DNA of 51,801 nucleotides from Chitinophagaceae bacterium (GTDB lineage: Bacteria; Bacteroidota; Bacteroidia; Chitinophagales; Chitinophagaceae). A program made the translations under genes and the position numbers. Each line of letters begins with the position of its first letter. Position 1 is the first letter of the stretch. The stretch spans positions 1 through 51,801 of the forward strand of contig JACMLY010000138.1 in the NCBI GenBank assembly GCA_014379345.1. Reading direction: 5' to 3'. Below are positions 8,866 through 18,002 of this stretch, piece by piece. The notes below the pieces were generated by a model. That model was not told where the DNA came from, made no database searches, and worked only from the letters and a program-made list of their open reading frames with translations.

Positions 8866-11800
8866 TCAGAATACAAGGTTCAATCCTAATGTGAATGCCC
8901 TTGTATAAACCCAGGTTTCTCTTCTGTCCACTCCAGGCGCCAAAAGATTGATGGACCCGTTATCATTTACATCTGTATAACGCACTTCCGGATCAACCCC
9001 GGTATAATTCGTAATGGTAAACAGATTTTGGCCGGTGAAATAGACTCTGATACTTTTAAATGCACCGCCGGCAACAGTTGAAACGGGAAAATTGTATCCG
9101 ATCGTGGCATTGTCAAGTTTTACAAAAGATGCTTTTTCCACTTCCAGGCTGCTGAACTTTTTTCCATCCTTCAAAGCAGGATCGAAGTATTTAGTATTGA
9201 CCGGATTGTAACCTGTTAGTTTCGGCGTTTCATAAAATGCCCGGTAAGTGTTGATTAACTGGTGACCTACAGATCCCCTGAAAAATAAATTAAGATCAAA
9301 ATTTTTATACCGGATGGTATTGCTCCAACCAAATTCAAAATCCGGGAGGCCATTGCCCAGAACCATTTCTTTTGCTTTTGAAAAATCAGTAGGCTTTCCG
9401 GTTCCATCGTCGAACAGATAAGTGCTGTCTGATTTAAGGCCCAAATATCTGATTCCCCAGAGAATACCAATCCGTTCTCCCGGTACTGCACGCGTTACCT
9501 GCAGCCCACTAAAGCCTGGAGATCCTAGTGAACTCGCGCCTACATACGAGTCTTTTAAAGATTCATCGAGCTTTGCAAGAGTGATATTGTACGTCGCGTA
9601 GTTCAAAGAAGAAGTCCACACCAACGCCTTCTGCCTGACAATATCATAGCTTAGGGACAATTCAATTCCGTTGTTTTCTATTTCGCCAATATTTTGCCAT
9701 GTCGTGGGGTTTAAGTTGGGAGGAGAGGGAACAGTTAAATTAAAAATAAGATCCTTCGTTCTGCGGCTGTAGTAATCGAAACTTCCGCTTAATCTGGAAT
9801 CCAGGAAAGTAAAATCTAATCCCAGATCTATCTCCTCCTTTCGTTCCCATTTTAGATTCGGGTTTGGATTTACGAATGTGGCATACGTTTGTAAGTAAAC
9901 TCCATTACCCGCATAGTAAGAGCCGCCCTGGTTGGTAAGTCGTTCGAGTGAAAGATAAGGGCTGGGTGGCAAAGCACCAGTTATACCGAAACTTGCCCTC
10001 ACTTTAAGATTATTAATGAATGGGATCTGTGTAAGCTGACTGATGTCTAATCCTGCGCTCACGGAAGGAAAGTAACCCCATTGATTGTTTTCACCCAACA
10101 TAGAAGAACCTTCTCTTCTTAAACTAGCCTGGAGGAAGGCCAGGTTATTATAGTTGAAATTCAGCCTTCCAAAAAATCCGATCAGGCGGCTGGCGTTTTT
10201 ATAGCTTGATGTTGTTGCAAGACCATTACGGAAATCCAGCGCCGAGTTGATGTTTTCGGCGGAAGCATCTGTAAGAAAATCGCCGGCGCCTACCTGAAAT
10301 CCCTGATTAAGGAAATCCTGGTATGAATAACCGGTTAAAGCGTCTACGTCTAATTTGCTAAACTTCTTGTGAAAAGTGAGGGTATTTTCATACAATTGAT
10401 TAAATGATTCATCATCACGTTTATTGGCAAGGCCATGTTTTTGAAAACCGCCTCCGGATAACGCCGTTCTCGGGGAGTAGCTATTGCCGTTAAAACTGGA
10501 AGTTTGCTGGGCGTACCTAACCAGCAATTTTAATCCCGGGATGATCTCGTATTCTGCAGATCCTGTCAGATTCAGTCTTTTTGTTTCGCCACTGTTTGCG
10601 ATCTGTAACAGGGCAGCGACAGGATTGAAATAATCCAGGATGCCGGGATTTTCAAAAAAGCCTCCACCGGTAATATCGTACCGCGGATCATTGCTATACA
10701 CAGGGGCTGTGGGATTATAGATGGTAGCCCACTTAAAAGCGGCAGAATTTCCAAATTGCGATTTTCTGCGTGTTGTGTTCAGATTTATATTGAATACCAA
10801 TTTATCTTTAAGTGCTTTCTGAATGAGGCTTAACCGCCCATTCAACTGCTGATTGCCCGTATTGATGGCAACACCTTCATTATTCCTGTAATTGATAGAA
10901 GCGTTGTATGATGTGCCCTTCGCACCTCCGCTCAACGAAAGGTTATGTACATGCGAAAAAGATTTTCGGGTGATCTCTTTATTCCAGTCTGTTGAAGCCC
11001 CGTAATCATTACCGAGTTTTAATTTACGATATTCATCAGCATTCATATGAGAGGTAAAACGGCCTGCTGCTTCCATAGTTCCTGATGTGTTATATGCTAT
11101 CACCGGCGTGCCTGAGATACCTGATTTTGTGGTTATAATTATTACTCCTGCAGAACCACGTGTACCGTATATTGCTGCGGCAGAACCATCTTTCAATACA
11201 TCAATGCTCTTAATATCGTTTGGATCCACGGTATTTAAATCAGCCCCAATCTGATTGTCTATTACTACCAGTGGCTGCGCGTTCGCTCCAAGCGTTGATA
11301 AGCCTCGCAATCGTAAAGTGAATTCTGCATTTGGATCACCACCCGGACGCGATACGGAAAGACCGGCGACCTTGCCCTGCAATAACTGCGCAACATTGCT
11401 GATATTGCCTTTGTTGAACTGGTCAGCATTTACTCTTGTGATAGCGCTGGTTACTTCCCTTCTCGTTTTCGTTCCATAACCAACCACCACCACTTCACTT
11501 AAATCCCGGATATTTTCCTGGAGAACTACACTCATTGCAGCACCTTCAGAAAATGGCATGGCCCGGGTAATATATCCTACATAGCTAAAAACAAGAACGC
11601 CTTTTTGTTCCGGAACAGAAATGTTGAATTCTCCATTCGAATTGGTCGCAGTCTGTATGGCTGTGTTTTGAAGAGCAACAGTTACCCCTTCGAGCGCATG
11701 CCCGTTCGGAGCCCTGACAAATCCCTTTATTTCATGCTGCTGAACGGATTTAACTTCACTGGTAATAACAATCAGGTCGTCATCTATCCTTGCAAAGGTG

Positions 11801-12120
11801 AACCCCGTTTTTTGCAACACCTGTTGTAGAATTATGCTGACAGCTGTTTCTTTTACATCTACCGTTACTTTCAGGTGTGAAGGAAAAAAGTTATCGGCAT
11901 ACACAAACCGGTAACTGGATTTTTGTTCAATAACTTTCAAAACTTTTCCTACAGCAACCTCTTTCATACTTAACGTAAGTTTCACCTCCTGCCCGAGGCC
12001 TTCTGCGGAAACCTGGATGCAGCCGATAAGAACAATAAGAGCAGTCAATTTCATAAGCAGTAAACATTTGTAATGTCGCCTGACGAGCCGGCCTAGCCGG
12101 GGCAGTCCTTTTTTTTGCAT
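8866..12120 (-). CDS. SusC/RagA TonB-linked outer-membrane transporter with STN signalling domain
   Basis: This 1084-residue protein has a long basic leader and a hydrophobic segment near residues 23-40. An STN (secretin/TonB N-terminal) domain lies at about 46-120, a carboxypeptidase-regulatory-like beta-sandwich at about 130-203, a TonB-box/plug entry with the SusC hallmark VVVVGYGT at about 210-217, then the plug and a 22-strand-type barrel to the C-terminal aromatic residue. The STN domain is the part that contacts a FecR-type anti-sigma factor, and genes for exactly such a regulator and an ECF sigma factor lie immediately upstream. The protein should therefore both import a ligand with TonB energy and signal its presence. 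It is followed directly by its SusD partner. Confidence 0.95.
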   Translation of the reverse strand: MQKKGLPRLGRLVRRHYKCLLLMKLTALIVLIGCIQVSAEGLGQEVKLTLSMKEVAVGKVLKVIEQKSSYRFVYADNFFPSHLKVTVDVKETAVSIILQQVLQKTGFTFARIDDDLIVITSEVKSVQQHEIKGFVRAPNGHALEGVTVALQNTAIQTATNSNGEFNISVPEQKGVLVFSYVGYITRAMPFSEGAAMSVVLQENIRDLSEVVVVGYGTKTRREVTSAITRVNADQFNKGNISNVAQLLQGKVAGLSVSRPGGDPNAEFTLRLRGLSTLGANAQPLVVIDNQIGADLNTVDPNDIKSIDVLKDGSAAAIYGTRGSAGVIIITTKSGISGTPVIAYNTSGTMEAAGRFTSHMNADEYRKLKLGNDYGASTDWNKEITRKSFSHVHNLSLSGGAKGTSYNASINYRNNEGVAINTGNQQLNGRLSLIQKALKDKLVFNINLNTTRRKSQFGNSAAFKWATIYNPTAPVYSNDPRYDITGGGFFENPGILDYFNPVAALLQIANSGETKRLNLTGSAEYEIIPGLKLLVRYAQQTSSFNGNSYSPRTALSGGGFQKHGLANKRDDESFNQLYENTLTFHKKFSKLDVDALTGYSYQDFLNQGFQVGAGDFLTDASAENINSALDFRNGLATTSSYKNASRLIGFFGRLNFNYNNLAFLQASLRREGSSMLGENNQWGYFPSVSAGLDISQLTQIPFINNLKVRASFGITGALPPSPYLSLERLTNQGGSYYAGNGVYLQTYATFVNPNPNLKWERKEEIDLGLDFTFLDSRLSGSFDYYSRRTKDLIFNLTVPSPPNLNPTTWQNIGEIENNGIELSLSYDIVRQKALVWTSSLNYATYNITLAKLDESLKDSYVGASSLGSPGFSGLQVTRAVPGERIGILWGIRYLGLKSDSTYLFDDGTGKPTDFSKAKEMVLGNGLPDFEFGWSNTIRYKNFDLNLFFRGSVGHQLINTYRAFYETPKLTGYNPVNTKYFDPALKDGKKFSSLEVEKASFVKLDNATIGYNFPVSTVAGGAFKSIRVYFTGQNLFTITNYTGVDPEVRYTDVNDNGSINLLAPGVDRRETWVYTRAFTLGLNLVF

Positions 12121-12199
12121 ACCTTTAACCGGTTTTAATAGTTAATAAATGAGACAGGTGTCAACTGAAAAATGTACCTGTTTCAAAACGTGTTAAACC

Positions 12200-12225
12200 A
12201 AGGGGAATGCGCTAACATTCCCCTT
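12200..12225 (-). terminator. Hairpin between FecR and SusC genes
   Basis: A perfect 10-bp inverted repeat (AAGGGGAATG and its complement, 6-nt loop) begins a few bases beyond the FecR stop codon. On the minus strand it is not followed by a clean T-run. It may be a partial terminator or attenuator that lowers readthrough from the regulators into susCD, or an mRNA 3'-stabilising hairpin. Confidence 0.6.
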
Positions 12226-12230
12226 CATTT

Positions 12231-13334
12231 TTACTTCCTGATTATTATTTTATTTTCATTTTCAAACGTATAGTTGAATGACCTTGAGAGCTTGAGGGCT
12301 TCAAGTATCTGGGTAATTGTCTTTTTGTCAAAAGTAGCCGTGTATCTGTAATGGCGAATTTCTTCATCTTCAAAAACGATTGCTATATTATAATTCCGTT
12401 CAAGTTCCACAGCCATCCGTTCAAAGATTTCATTGGAAAAAATCAATTGATTTCTCATCCACGAAATTTCATTTAGATTACTGTCGATAGGGGCGATATT
12501 CATTCCCGCTATTTTATTGGGAGTGGTTGTGGTTGGGGGCGTAAGTTCATTTTCGCGGGATGGATCGCCGGATTCTGTTGACAGCGTGATTTTCTCATGA
12601 GGTCGCAGGATCACTTTTTTATTATTTCTGTTTTTTAATGTAACCTCTATGGAGCCGCTAATCAGGCTTGTCTCAGCTTCGGGGTCCGCTGGATATGCTT
12701 TCACGTTAAAGACGGTACCCAGTACTTTCACATCCATCCATTTTGTGTGTATAATAAACGGCTTTTTTGCATTATGAGCAATCTCAAAATAGGCTTCTCC
12801 TTCCAAAAGGATTTCTCTTGTGTCTTCATTAAAACCTTTTACAATCCTAATTGAACTCCCCGAGTTTAAATTGATCTGACTGCCATCCGGAAGTTGAAAG
12901 AATTTTTTTTCGCCAGGTTGACTTATCTGGGAATAAAGTATTGAAAGTTCATCTGTTGATGCTGTATTTTTTGCTGACCATGGTATAATAAAGAAAGCCC
13001 CCGCTAAGGCAGCAGCAATTCCTGCCATCATATAAATTCTCCTGTAAAAAGATCTTCCCGGGTTAACCTGGGATGGCTCCTTGCTTCGACTATTTAAGAT
13101 ATGCTGCTGGAAAAGCGATTTAAAGTTTTTCTGATCCTCTTCCACCTGTGACAAGAGGTTACCATTGAGAATGTTGTACAATTCGGTGGCTTTTTTTACC
13201 TCAGGACCTTTTTGAGGATTTACTTTTAGCCAATTGGTCCAGAATTGCACATCAATTTCGTTTGTACGCATGCAATAATTCAGAAAACTATCGTCTGATA
13301 ATAAATCTTCGGCAGTAAATTCCAGATAATTCAA
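12231..13334 (-). CDS. FecR-family anti-sigma factor (FecR + DUF4974)
   Basis: This 367-residue inner-membrane regulator has a cytoplasmic N-terminal part of about 100 residues expected to bind the sigma factor. One transmembrane helix lies at about 101-119. The periplasmic FecR domain (about 140-235) has the typical pattern of a PDGSQINLNSGS strand pair followed by GEAYFEIAHN. A C-terminal DUF4974 domain (about 298-365), the STN-like module of Bacteroidota FecR proteins, completes it. It lies between the ECF sigma gene and the STN-SusC gene, the classic trans-envelope signalling order, so ligand binding at SusC should release the sigma factor through this protein. Confidence 0.93.
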   Translation of the reverse strand: MNYLEFTAEDLLSDDSFLNYCMRTNEIDVQFWTNWLKVNPQKGPEVKKATELYNILNGNLLSQVEEDQKNFKSLFQQHILNSRSKEPSQVNPGRSFYRRIYMMAGIAAALAGAFFIIPWSAKNTASTDELSILYSQISQPGEKKFFQLPDGSQINLNSGSSIRIVKGFNEDTREILLEGEAYFEIAHNAKKPFIIHTKWMDVKVLGTVFNVKAYPADPEAETSLISGSIEVTLKNRNNKKVILRPHEKITLSTESGDPSRENELTPPTTTTPNKIAGMNIAPIDSNLNEISWMRNQLIFSNEIFERMAVELERNYNIAIVFEDEEIRHYRYTATFDKKTITQILEALKLSRSFNYTFENENKIIIRK

Positions 13335-13407
13335 GAATGACGTTTGCTTATAGAGAAGACTGCATGCTGCGTTTTACTATGACTTTTGAATATTTTTTTT
13401 TATTTTT

Positions 13408-14007
13408 TTACCGGTCTGATAGTCCGAAAAGATGTGAAGCATTAAATAGAAGCGTTAAAATACTTGCTACCAGGAATAGATTTCCTCTTTCATCAGAACT
13501 TAAATGTCTACGCAGCGTGTTAAGGCCAGCATGAATGATATTATAAGCTGTACGTTTACTAATTTGGCACTGCCGCGCGATTTCGTCATAGCCGAGATCG
13601 TCAAAAAAACGAAGACGAATTAGCTCTTTTTCTCTATCTGTGAGATAAGAAAGAGCTTTCTTTATCTTATTAATTACCTCTTCTTTTTCCTGCAGCCTCA
13701 CAAGGCATTCTTCAAAAGACGGTTGTTGACTATCGAGGTCTCCATAGAAGCGCTGATGTTTTAATACGGCCAGGCCCGCAGATCTATTTCTTGCCAGCAA
13801 CTCTCTTTTTAAAGCGGTAAGAAGGTACGAGCGTACATTTTCTACAAATGGAAGTTGAAGATGTTTGTCCCATAACCTGAGAAATAGCTGGTTGATACTA
13901 TCTCTCGTCTCTTCCCGATTTTCCATGAATTTCGAACCAAAATTCATCAGCGAAACATAAAAAGTATTATAGAGATCTACTAATGCATCCTGGTGACCCT
14001 CACGCAA
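13408..14007 (-). CDS. ECF RNA polymerase sigma factor with hydrophobic C-terminal tail
   Basis: A sigma-70 ECF protein of about 199 residues. Region 2 lies at about residues 5-75 (LFLRLWDKH core) and region 4 at about 118-170, with a helix-turn-helix around YDEIARQCQISKRTAYNII. It is paired with the FecR gene 73 bp downstream and should activate the susCD transcript and probably itself. The start is uncertain. TTG at 14007 is the only usual start codon, yet reading upstream continues with ECF-like residues (Ile-Trp-Thr-Arg-Leu-Arg-Glu-Gly), so initiation at a rare ATT codon upstream is possible. Unusually, residues about 176-195 form a long hydrophobic stretch at the very C-terminus, beyond region 4. 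Confidence 0.9.
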   Translation of the reverse strand: MREGHQDALVDLYNTFYVSLMNFGSKFMENREETRDSINQLFLRLWDKHLQLPFVENVRSYLLTALKRELLARNRSAGLAVLKHQRFYGDLDSQQPSFEECLVRLQEKEEVINKIKKALSYLTDREKELIRLRFFDDLGYDEIARQCQISKRTAYNIIHAGLNTLRRHLSSDERGNLFLVASILTLLFNASHLFGLSDR

Positions 14008-14221
14008 CCGGGTCCATATGGCAATATGGTTCGAATCGTTAATAATGGCACTTAAAAGTACTTATATTTTTAAGAATCAAAACCACCTGTATTATTTTGT
14101 CATTGAAGTAGGCGGTGAGTTGATAGTTTCTGAGGGTGATAATTTCTCCCTCTGCCAATTCCAAGTTAATAACTGGACAACAATGATTACTTATCTTCAA
14201 TATATCCAACAAACTCACTGT

Positions 14222-15736
14222 ATGAGAAAAAAAATGATTTTAATTGTTTTCCTTCATTTAACCTTTTTTGGTTATAGTCAAACGAATCCTTTTCAGCAAA
14301 GATTTCCTCTCATAGATCGATATATCGACAGTTTAATGAAGACCTGGAATATACCTGGATTAGCACTTGGCATTGTTTACGGTGATCAGCTGATTTATGG
14401 AAAAGGCTATGGATATCGCGACCTCGAAAATAAATTGCCGGTTCAAACAGCTACCATTTTCCCCATTGCATCCAATACAAAATTATTTACAGCAACCACT
14501 GCCTGTATGCTGGCAATGGAAGGGAAACTGAGCCTTGATAAACCGGCGAAGACTTACATGCCTTCATTGAATTTTTTCAATGATGAATTGAACGCAAAAG
14601 TCACCCTTCGGGACATGCTGTCCCACCGGACCGGCTTACCCACCTATAATGGTATCTGGGTAGCTTCTCCATACTCAAGAAAAGAAACAGTTGAAAAGGT
14701 CATTTATATGAAGCCCCAATTAGGTTTTAGGGAAGGTTATATTTATAACAATATGATGTTCGCGGCTTCCGGTGCAGTGATGGAGAATATTACCGGGGAT
14801 AGTTGGGAAGTAATAACAAGGAAGAGGATCTTTCAGCCTTTGGAAATGAATTCATCCTTTTTTACCAATGAGGAAATGCAAAAGACTGGAAATTTCGCCC
14901 ACGCATATTTTGAACCTGACAGTACAAGGAATTTAAAAAGGGTCACTTACATAGCACAAAGTGAAGCGCTTGGTCCTGCGGGAACTATCAAATCGAATAT
15001 TGAAGACATGAGCCATTGGATGATCATGCAATTGAACAAAGGCAAATACAAGGGCAGGCAGGTTGTTCCGGACTCAGTCATCAACGAAACTCTCATTCCC
15101 AACAATATTGCAGATCGTGAGGGCAGGTGGAATGAAGTTTCTAATTCACTTTATGGCCTTGGTCGCATTGTACAAACCTACAAAGGATATAAAATCACGA
15201 TGCACACGGGATCAATTGATGGGTATTACTCTAACCTCACATTCATTCCTTCCGAAAAACTGGCTGTATTTGTTGTACATAATAGTCAGCCCGCTGGCAT
15301 TCTTCGATCAGTATTGGCCTTCCTGATCATCGATAGGCTGCTCAACATTTCAAGAACTAACTGGAGTGAGCGATACATGAGCATCTATTTAAAAGATAAA
15401 GCTGATGATATAAAGAACAAGGACTCCATAAGAGCAACTGCCGTAAAAAATACTGTTCCCTCGCATTCGCTTAAGGACTTTGCCGGTACATATTATAACC
15501 CAATATATGGCGATATGAATATTGAGTTGGATGATAATTACCTATTTCTGGTTTTTAGAAAGCAGCGCTCACCGCTTCTTCATTTTCACTTTGATCAATT
15601 TATTACGGATGAACACCTGAATGGCAGATCCGATTTCCGGCTACATTTTCTCACCAATAGCAGAGGCGAAATTGAACGGATCAGTTTTCGGCCGTTTGGC
15701 GATCCTGTGGCGGAATTCGTGAAAATTAATAAATGA
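14222..15736 (+). CDS. Exported serine beta-lactamase-fold hydrolase (class C/DD-peptidase-like)
   Basis: This 504-residue protein carries the three active-site motifs of the penicillin-binding/beta-lactamase (Pfam Beta-lactamase) superfamily: SxxK (Ser-Asn-Thr-Lys at about residue 84), YxN (Tyr-Asn-Asn at about 175) and HTG (about 328). A C-terminal domain of about 110 residues resembles the DUF3471-type lipocalin-like domain that follows many such hydrolases. The reading frame is open further upstream, but the ATG at 14222 begins a clean signal peptide (Met-Arg-Lys-Lys then hydrophobic, cleavage after Tyr-Ser-Gln). Members include esterases, D-peptidases and AmpC-like enzymes, so antibiotic resistance should not be assumed. 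It is transcribed divergently from the sigma factor gene. Confidence 0.9.
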   Translation: MRKKMILIVFLHLTFFGYSQTNPFQQRFPLIDRYIDSLMKTWNIPGLALGIVYGDQLIYGKGYGYRDLENKLPVQTATIFPIASNTKLFTATTACMLAMEGKLSLDKPAKTYMPSLNFFNDELNAKVTLRDMLSHRTGLPTYNGIWVASPYSRKETVEKVIYMKPQLGFREGYIYNNMMFAASGAVMENITGDSWEVITRKRIFQPLEMNSSFFTNEEMQKTGNFAHAYFEPDSTRNLKRVTYIAQSEALGPAGTIKSNIEDMSHWMIMQLNKGKYKGRQVVPDSVINETLIPNNIADREGRWNEVSNSLYGLGRIVQTYKGYKITMHTGSIDGYYSNLTFIPSEKLAVFVVHNSQPAGILRSVLAFLIIDRLLNISRTNWSERYMSIYLKDKADDIKNKDSIRATAVKNTVPSHSLKDFAGTYYNPIYGDMNIELDDNYLFLVFRKQRSPLLHFHFDQFITDEHLNGRSDFRLHFLTNSRGEIERISFRPFGDPVAEFVKINK

Positions 15737-15803
15737 TCCCGGGAAGATGGATTGAATTACAGTGAAACAATAAAGAAGATTCAACTCAATGCTGGATAAT
15801 AAA

Positions 15804-15891
15804 TTCTATGTTCCTTCTATGTTTCTATGATCCTATGTGGTGAAAAAAATTTTACCACATAGGATCATAGAAACATAGAAGGAACATAGAA
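15804..15891. terminator. Very long hairpin between convergent genes (bidirectional terminator)
   Basis: The arms 15804-15845 and 15850-15891 pair over about 42 bp, with one G-T pair near a 4-nt AT-rich loop. The arms contain repeated TTCTATG/CATAGAA words. The hairpin sits between the hydrolase gene (plus) and the 125-residue gene (minus), the expected place for a shared terminator. The near-perfect long stem also resembles a dispersed intergenic repeat element. Confidence 0.75.
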
Positions 15892-15916
15892 CTACTCAAG
15901 CTACGACACTATCAGC

Positions 15917-16294
15917 TCAATTGAATTTTTGAGCAATGTACTCAACCAGTTTTTCGTCGCCCATTTTATTTGAAGTGCTTTGTATTGCAACAGCATTTTT
16001 AAACTGAGGTGTTTCTGCCATGTATTTTATAAACTGTTCCTGCACCTGGCCTGTACCGGTTACATGCAATTCTTCTGCATTTTGCAAATGCGAAGTTATT
16101 CCTTTAAAAAACTTTTGTTGTAAGGTTCTCTCTGCGTTGTTTGCCGCATTTTCACTTGAGTTGCTTCCCTGGGCTGCATTGTTTTCATGCGCCAGTATAA
16201 CAAAATCACCTGTATCCAATTGCTCTCTGCCTACAATGGTTGCCTGATGCGAATCCATCCAGATACCGAACTGTTTTTTGTTTTTTCCAGACAT
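15917..16294 (-). CDS. Small cytoplasmic eRF1/host-attachment-like conserved protein
   Basis: This 125-residue protein has no signal peptide or membrane segment. It opens with a FGIWMDSHQATIVG strand-loop, has a Gln/Asn/Ser/Ala-rich linker at about 38-58, and later a HVTGTGQVQEQFIKYM helix segment. This resembles small Bacteroidota proteins related to the bacterial eRF1-domain/host-attachment (baeRF) group, where a strand ending in a Gly-rich turn precedes a helix. The role is unknown; a ribosome or stress-related function has been suggested for the broad group. It is a single gene separated from both neighbours. Family placement is from memory of sequence style and is tentative. Confidence 0.7.
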   Translation of the reverse strand: MSGKNKKQFGIWMDSHQATIVGREQLDTGDFVILAHENNAAQGSNSSENAANNAERTLQQKFFKGITSHLQNAEELHVTGTGQVQEQFIKYMAETPQFKNAVAIQSTSNKMGDEKLVEYIAQKFN

Positions 16295-16687
16295 ATAATT
16301 TATTTATTTGTGCAAGATGAAATACCTATCCTAAGAATATAATGAAGATAGATTTAATTAAAAGCGACTGAAGGTAAGAAGAATAACGCTGACACAACGT
16401 TAATGCCTGGAGGCAAAACTGACTGGCTATTGGGGAAATTTTTCCATACATCCATCAAATCGATAAGTATTTCAATTCGTTAAGAAAATTTCATGAATGC
16501 GAGTGTTAAAGAGAGCCAATCTAAATCCAGGCATTTAAACTAATAATCTCAATGCCGAATATTAAGCGTACATTCATGGTAATCATCAAGAGCACCTTGT
16601 AATCTTTCAACTTCCTTTCTCTCCCTGAGTCCCAATCTTTACATCTGCTTTACTTGAACACATCGTAACATCACTAAAAAATGTATT
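16295..16687. other. Divergent intergenic region without recognised features
   Basis: This 393-bp gap lies between two divergently transcribed genes and must hold both promoters. I see no convincing hairpin, repeat or small gene, and no clear TAnnTTTG promoter box. Confidence 0.5.
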
Positions 16688-17350
16688 ATGAAAAGAACAT
16701 TATTATCGTTCTGTATGCTTTTTATTACGTGTCTTATTTATGGCCAGGCACAGGAGGGTACCGTTGAGTATCAGAGAAGTCAACAGCCCGCTGCTGTTAT
16801 TGAATTAGCATATGCACCTGATATTGTAACTGCGGCTATGAATGATTATTTGTCTAAAAAAGGTAAATCAAAAGGGAGCGATATAAAAGGTTTCACAACC
16901 TTCAGAAATACCCAGGCGATACAGGGTGATAGCATAAATGCCGATCTCTATTTTAAGATGGAACGCAAAAGCAGGAAAGAAAAGCAGGTAACGGTCGTTT
17001 CGCTTTTACTTACTGTACCCACTGACGGCTCTGCGACCGCCAGCATGCATCACCTGAATATGGATCAAGCAAAAACGTATTTGAATGACCTGATACCGGC
17101 AATTGAAGCTTATAGCCTCGAAGTAGAGATAAAGAATCAAAACGAAGCCGTAGCGAAATCAGAATCCAAATATAAAAGTCTCGCAAATGACGGAGATGAC
17201 CTTGATAAAAAAAGAGTTAGCATTGAGAAGAATGCCGAGGATAACAGACAGAATATTCAGCAAAATAAAAATGCGCAACAAAGTCAGATGACTGAAGTTG
17301 AAAACCAGAAGAAGAAATTAGCAGACCTCGTTAATCGCAGAAAGGCATAA
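16688..17350 (+). CDS. Exported protein of unknown function with C-terminal coiled coil
   Basis: This 220-residue protein has a clear signal peptide (Met-Lys-Arg-Thr, hydrophobic core, cleavage near Tyr-Gly-Gln-Ala). The central part (about 25-135) is a mixed alpha/beta domain with no recognised motif. Residues about 140-220 are highly charged and Gln/Asn/Lys-rich with heptad spacing, predicting a long periplasmic coiled coil. I do not recognise the family. The overall plan, a secreted domain followed by a basic coiled coil, is common in envelope proteins. It stands alone, with about 285 bp before the next possible gene. Confidence 0.8.
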   Translation: MKRTLLSFCMLFITCLIYGQAQEGTVEYQRSQQPAAVIELAYAPDIVTAAMNDYLSKKGKSKGSDIKGFTTFRNTQAIQGDSINADLYFKMERKSRKEKQVTVVSLLLTVPTDGSATASMHHLNMDQAKTYLNDLIPAIEAYSLEVEIKNQNEAVAKSESKYKSLANDGDDLDKKRVSIEKNAEDNRQNIQQNKNAQQSQMTEVENQKKKLADLVNRRKA

Positions 17351-17635
17351 GATGCTGTTGGCTGATAACTCCCCGGATCCCATCTTCTTATTGAAGAGGA
17401 TTAGTCAATTTAATTTGCACAGGAACTTTCTCCTGTGTTCAGCCAGGTGATCATGTTTTCGACTCTGTGTCGTATCCGTTTACCTCTCTGGTTAAAAACT
17501 GTTGCCTCGCCGGACTCTTACAGTCAACGCCAGTCATAACCACAGAGGAAAAATATTTAATTTGCCTTTTAACGATAGGAGGTCGGGGATTTTATTATCC
17601 ATTAATCCTGAGAGATTCATTATAAAATTTAAACT

Positions 17636-17938
17636 ATGACAAAAACTCAAGATTGCATTATAGATGATGAAACTATCAGCAAGATAGGGCTGCGGTTGTC
17701 GGACGAGCCTATTAACGCCCAGATTGCCATTGATGCAAGGGTATTCGAATATCCCCATCTGGATTATGTATTTGTAATGGAAAGCGATCTTTACGGTAAC
17801 AGGATGCCTAAAGATTCTTGTTTCTTAGCCTTTAATGGCACTCATGGACTAATAGGAAAACATCTGAGAGTTGAAACACTTAGGAATAGCAGCGTAGATG
17901 AAATTAAACTTATGGTGGAATCCAATACAGAAGGTTGA
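17636..17938 (+). CDS. Small hypothetical protein
   Basis: A 100-residue reading frame starting with ATG, preceded by an AT-rich segment (TTATAAAATTTAAACT) that suits a Bacteroidota translation start. The composition is protein-like and acidic, with no signal peptide or membrane helix and no family I recognise. It is convergent with the lactonase-like gene and ends 64 bp before it. A competing minus-strand frame overlaps its first half, but it lacks a good context. I consider this gene plausible rather than proven. Confidence 0.45.
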   Translation: MTKTQDCIIDDETISKIGLRLSDEPINAQIAIDARVFEYPHLDYVFVMESDLYGNRMPKDSCFLAFNGTHGLIGKHLRVETLRNSSVDEIKLMVESNTEG

Positions 17939-18002
17939 AGAAATTCGAGTATCGAAACATGCGTGGAGTGCAGATAAAAGCGCGAACCGGCAAATTAATT
18001 TT

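Noticed and set aside
14222..15736. Antibiotic-resistance beta-lactamase
   Set aside because: The fold motifs are shared by esterases and D-peptidases; nothing in sequence or context shows beta-lactam hydrolysis.
17534..17758. Minus-strand 74-residue frame overlapping the small gene at 17636
   Set aside because: It lacks a convincing start context and protein-like pattern; the plus-strand frame is more plausible, though neither is certain.
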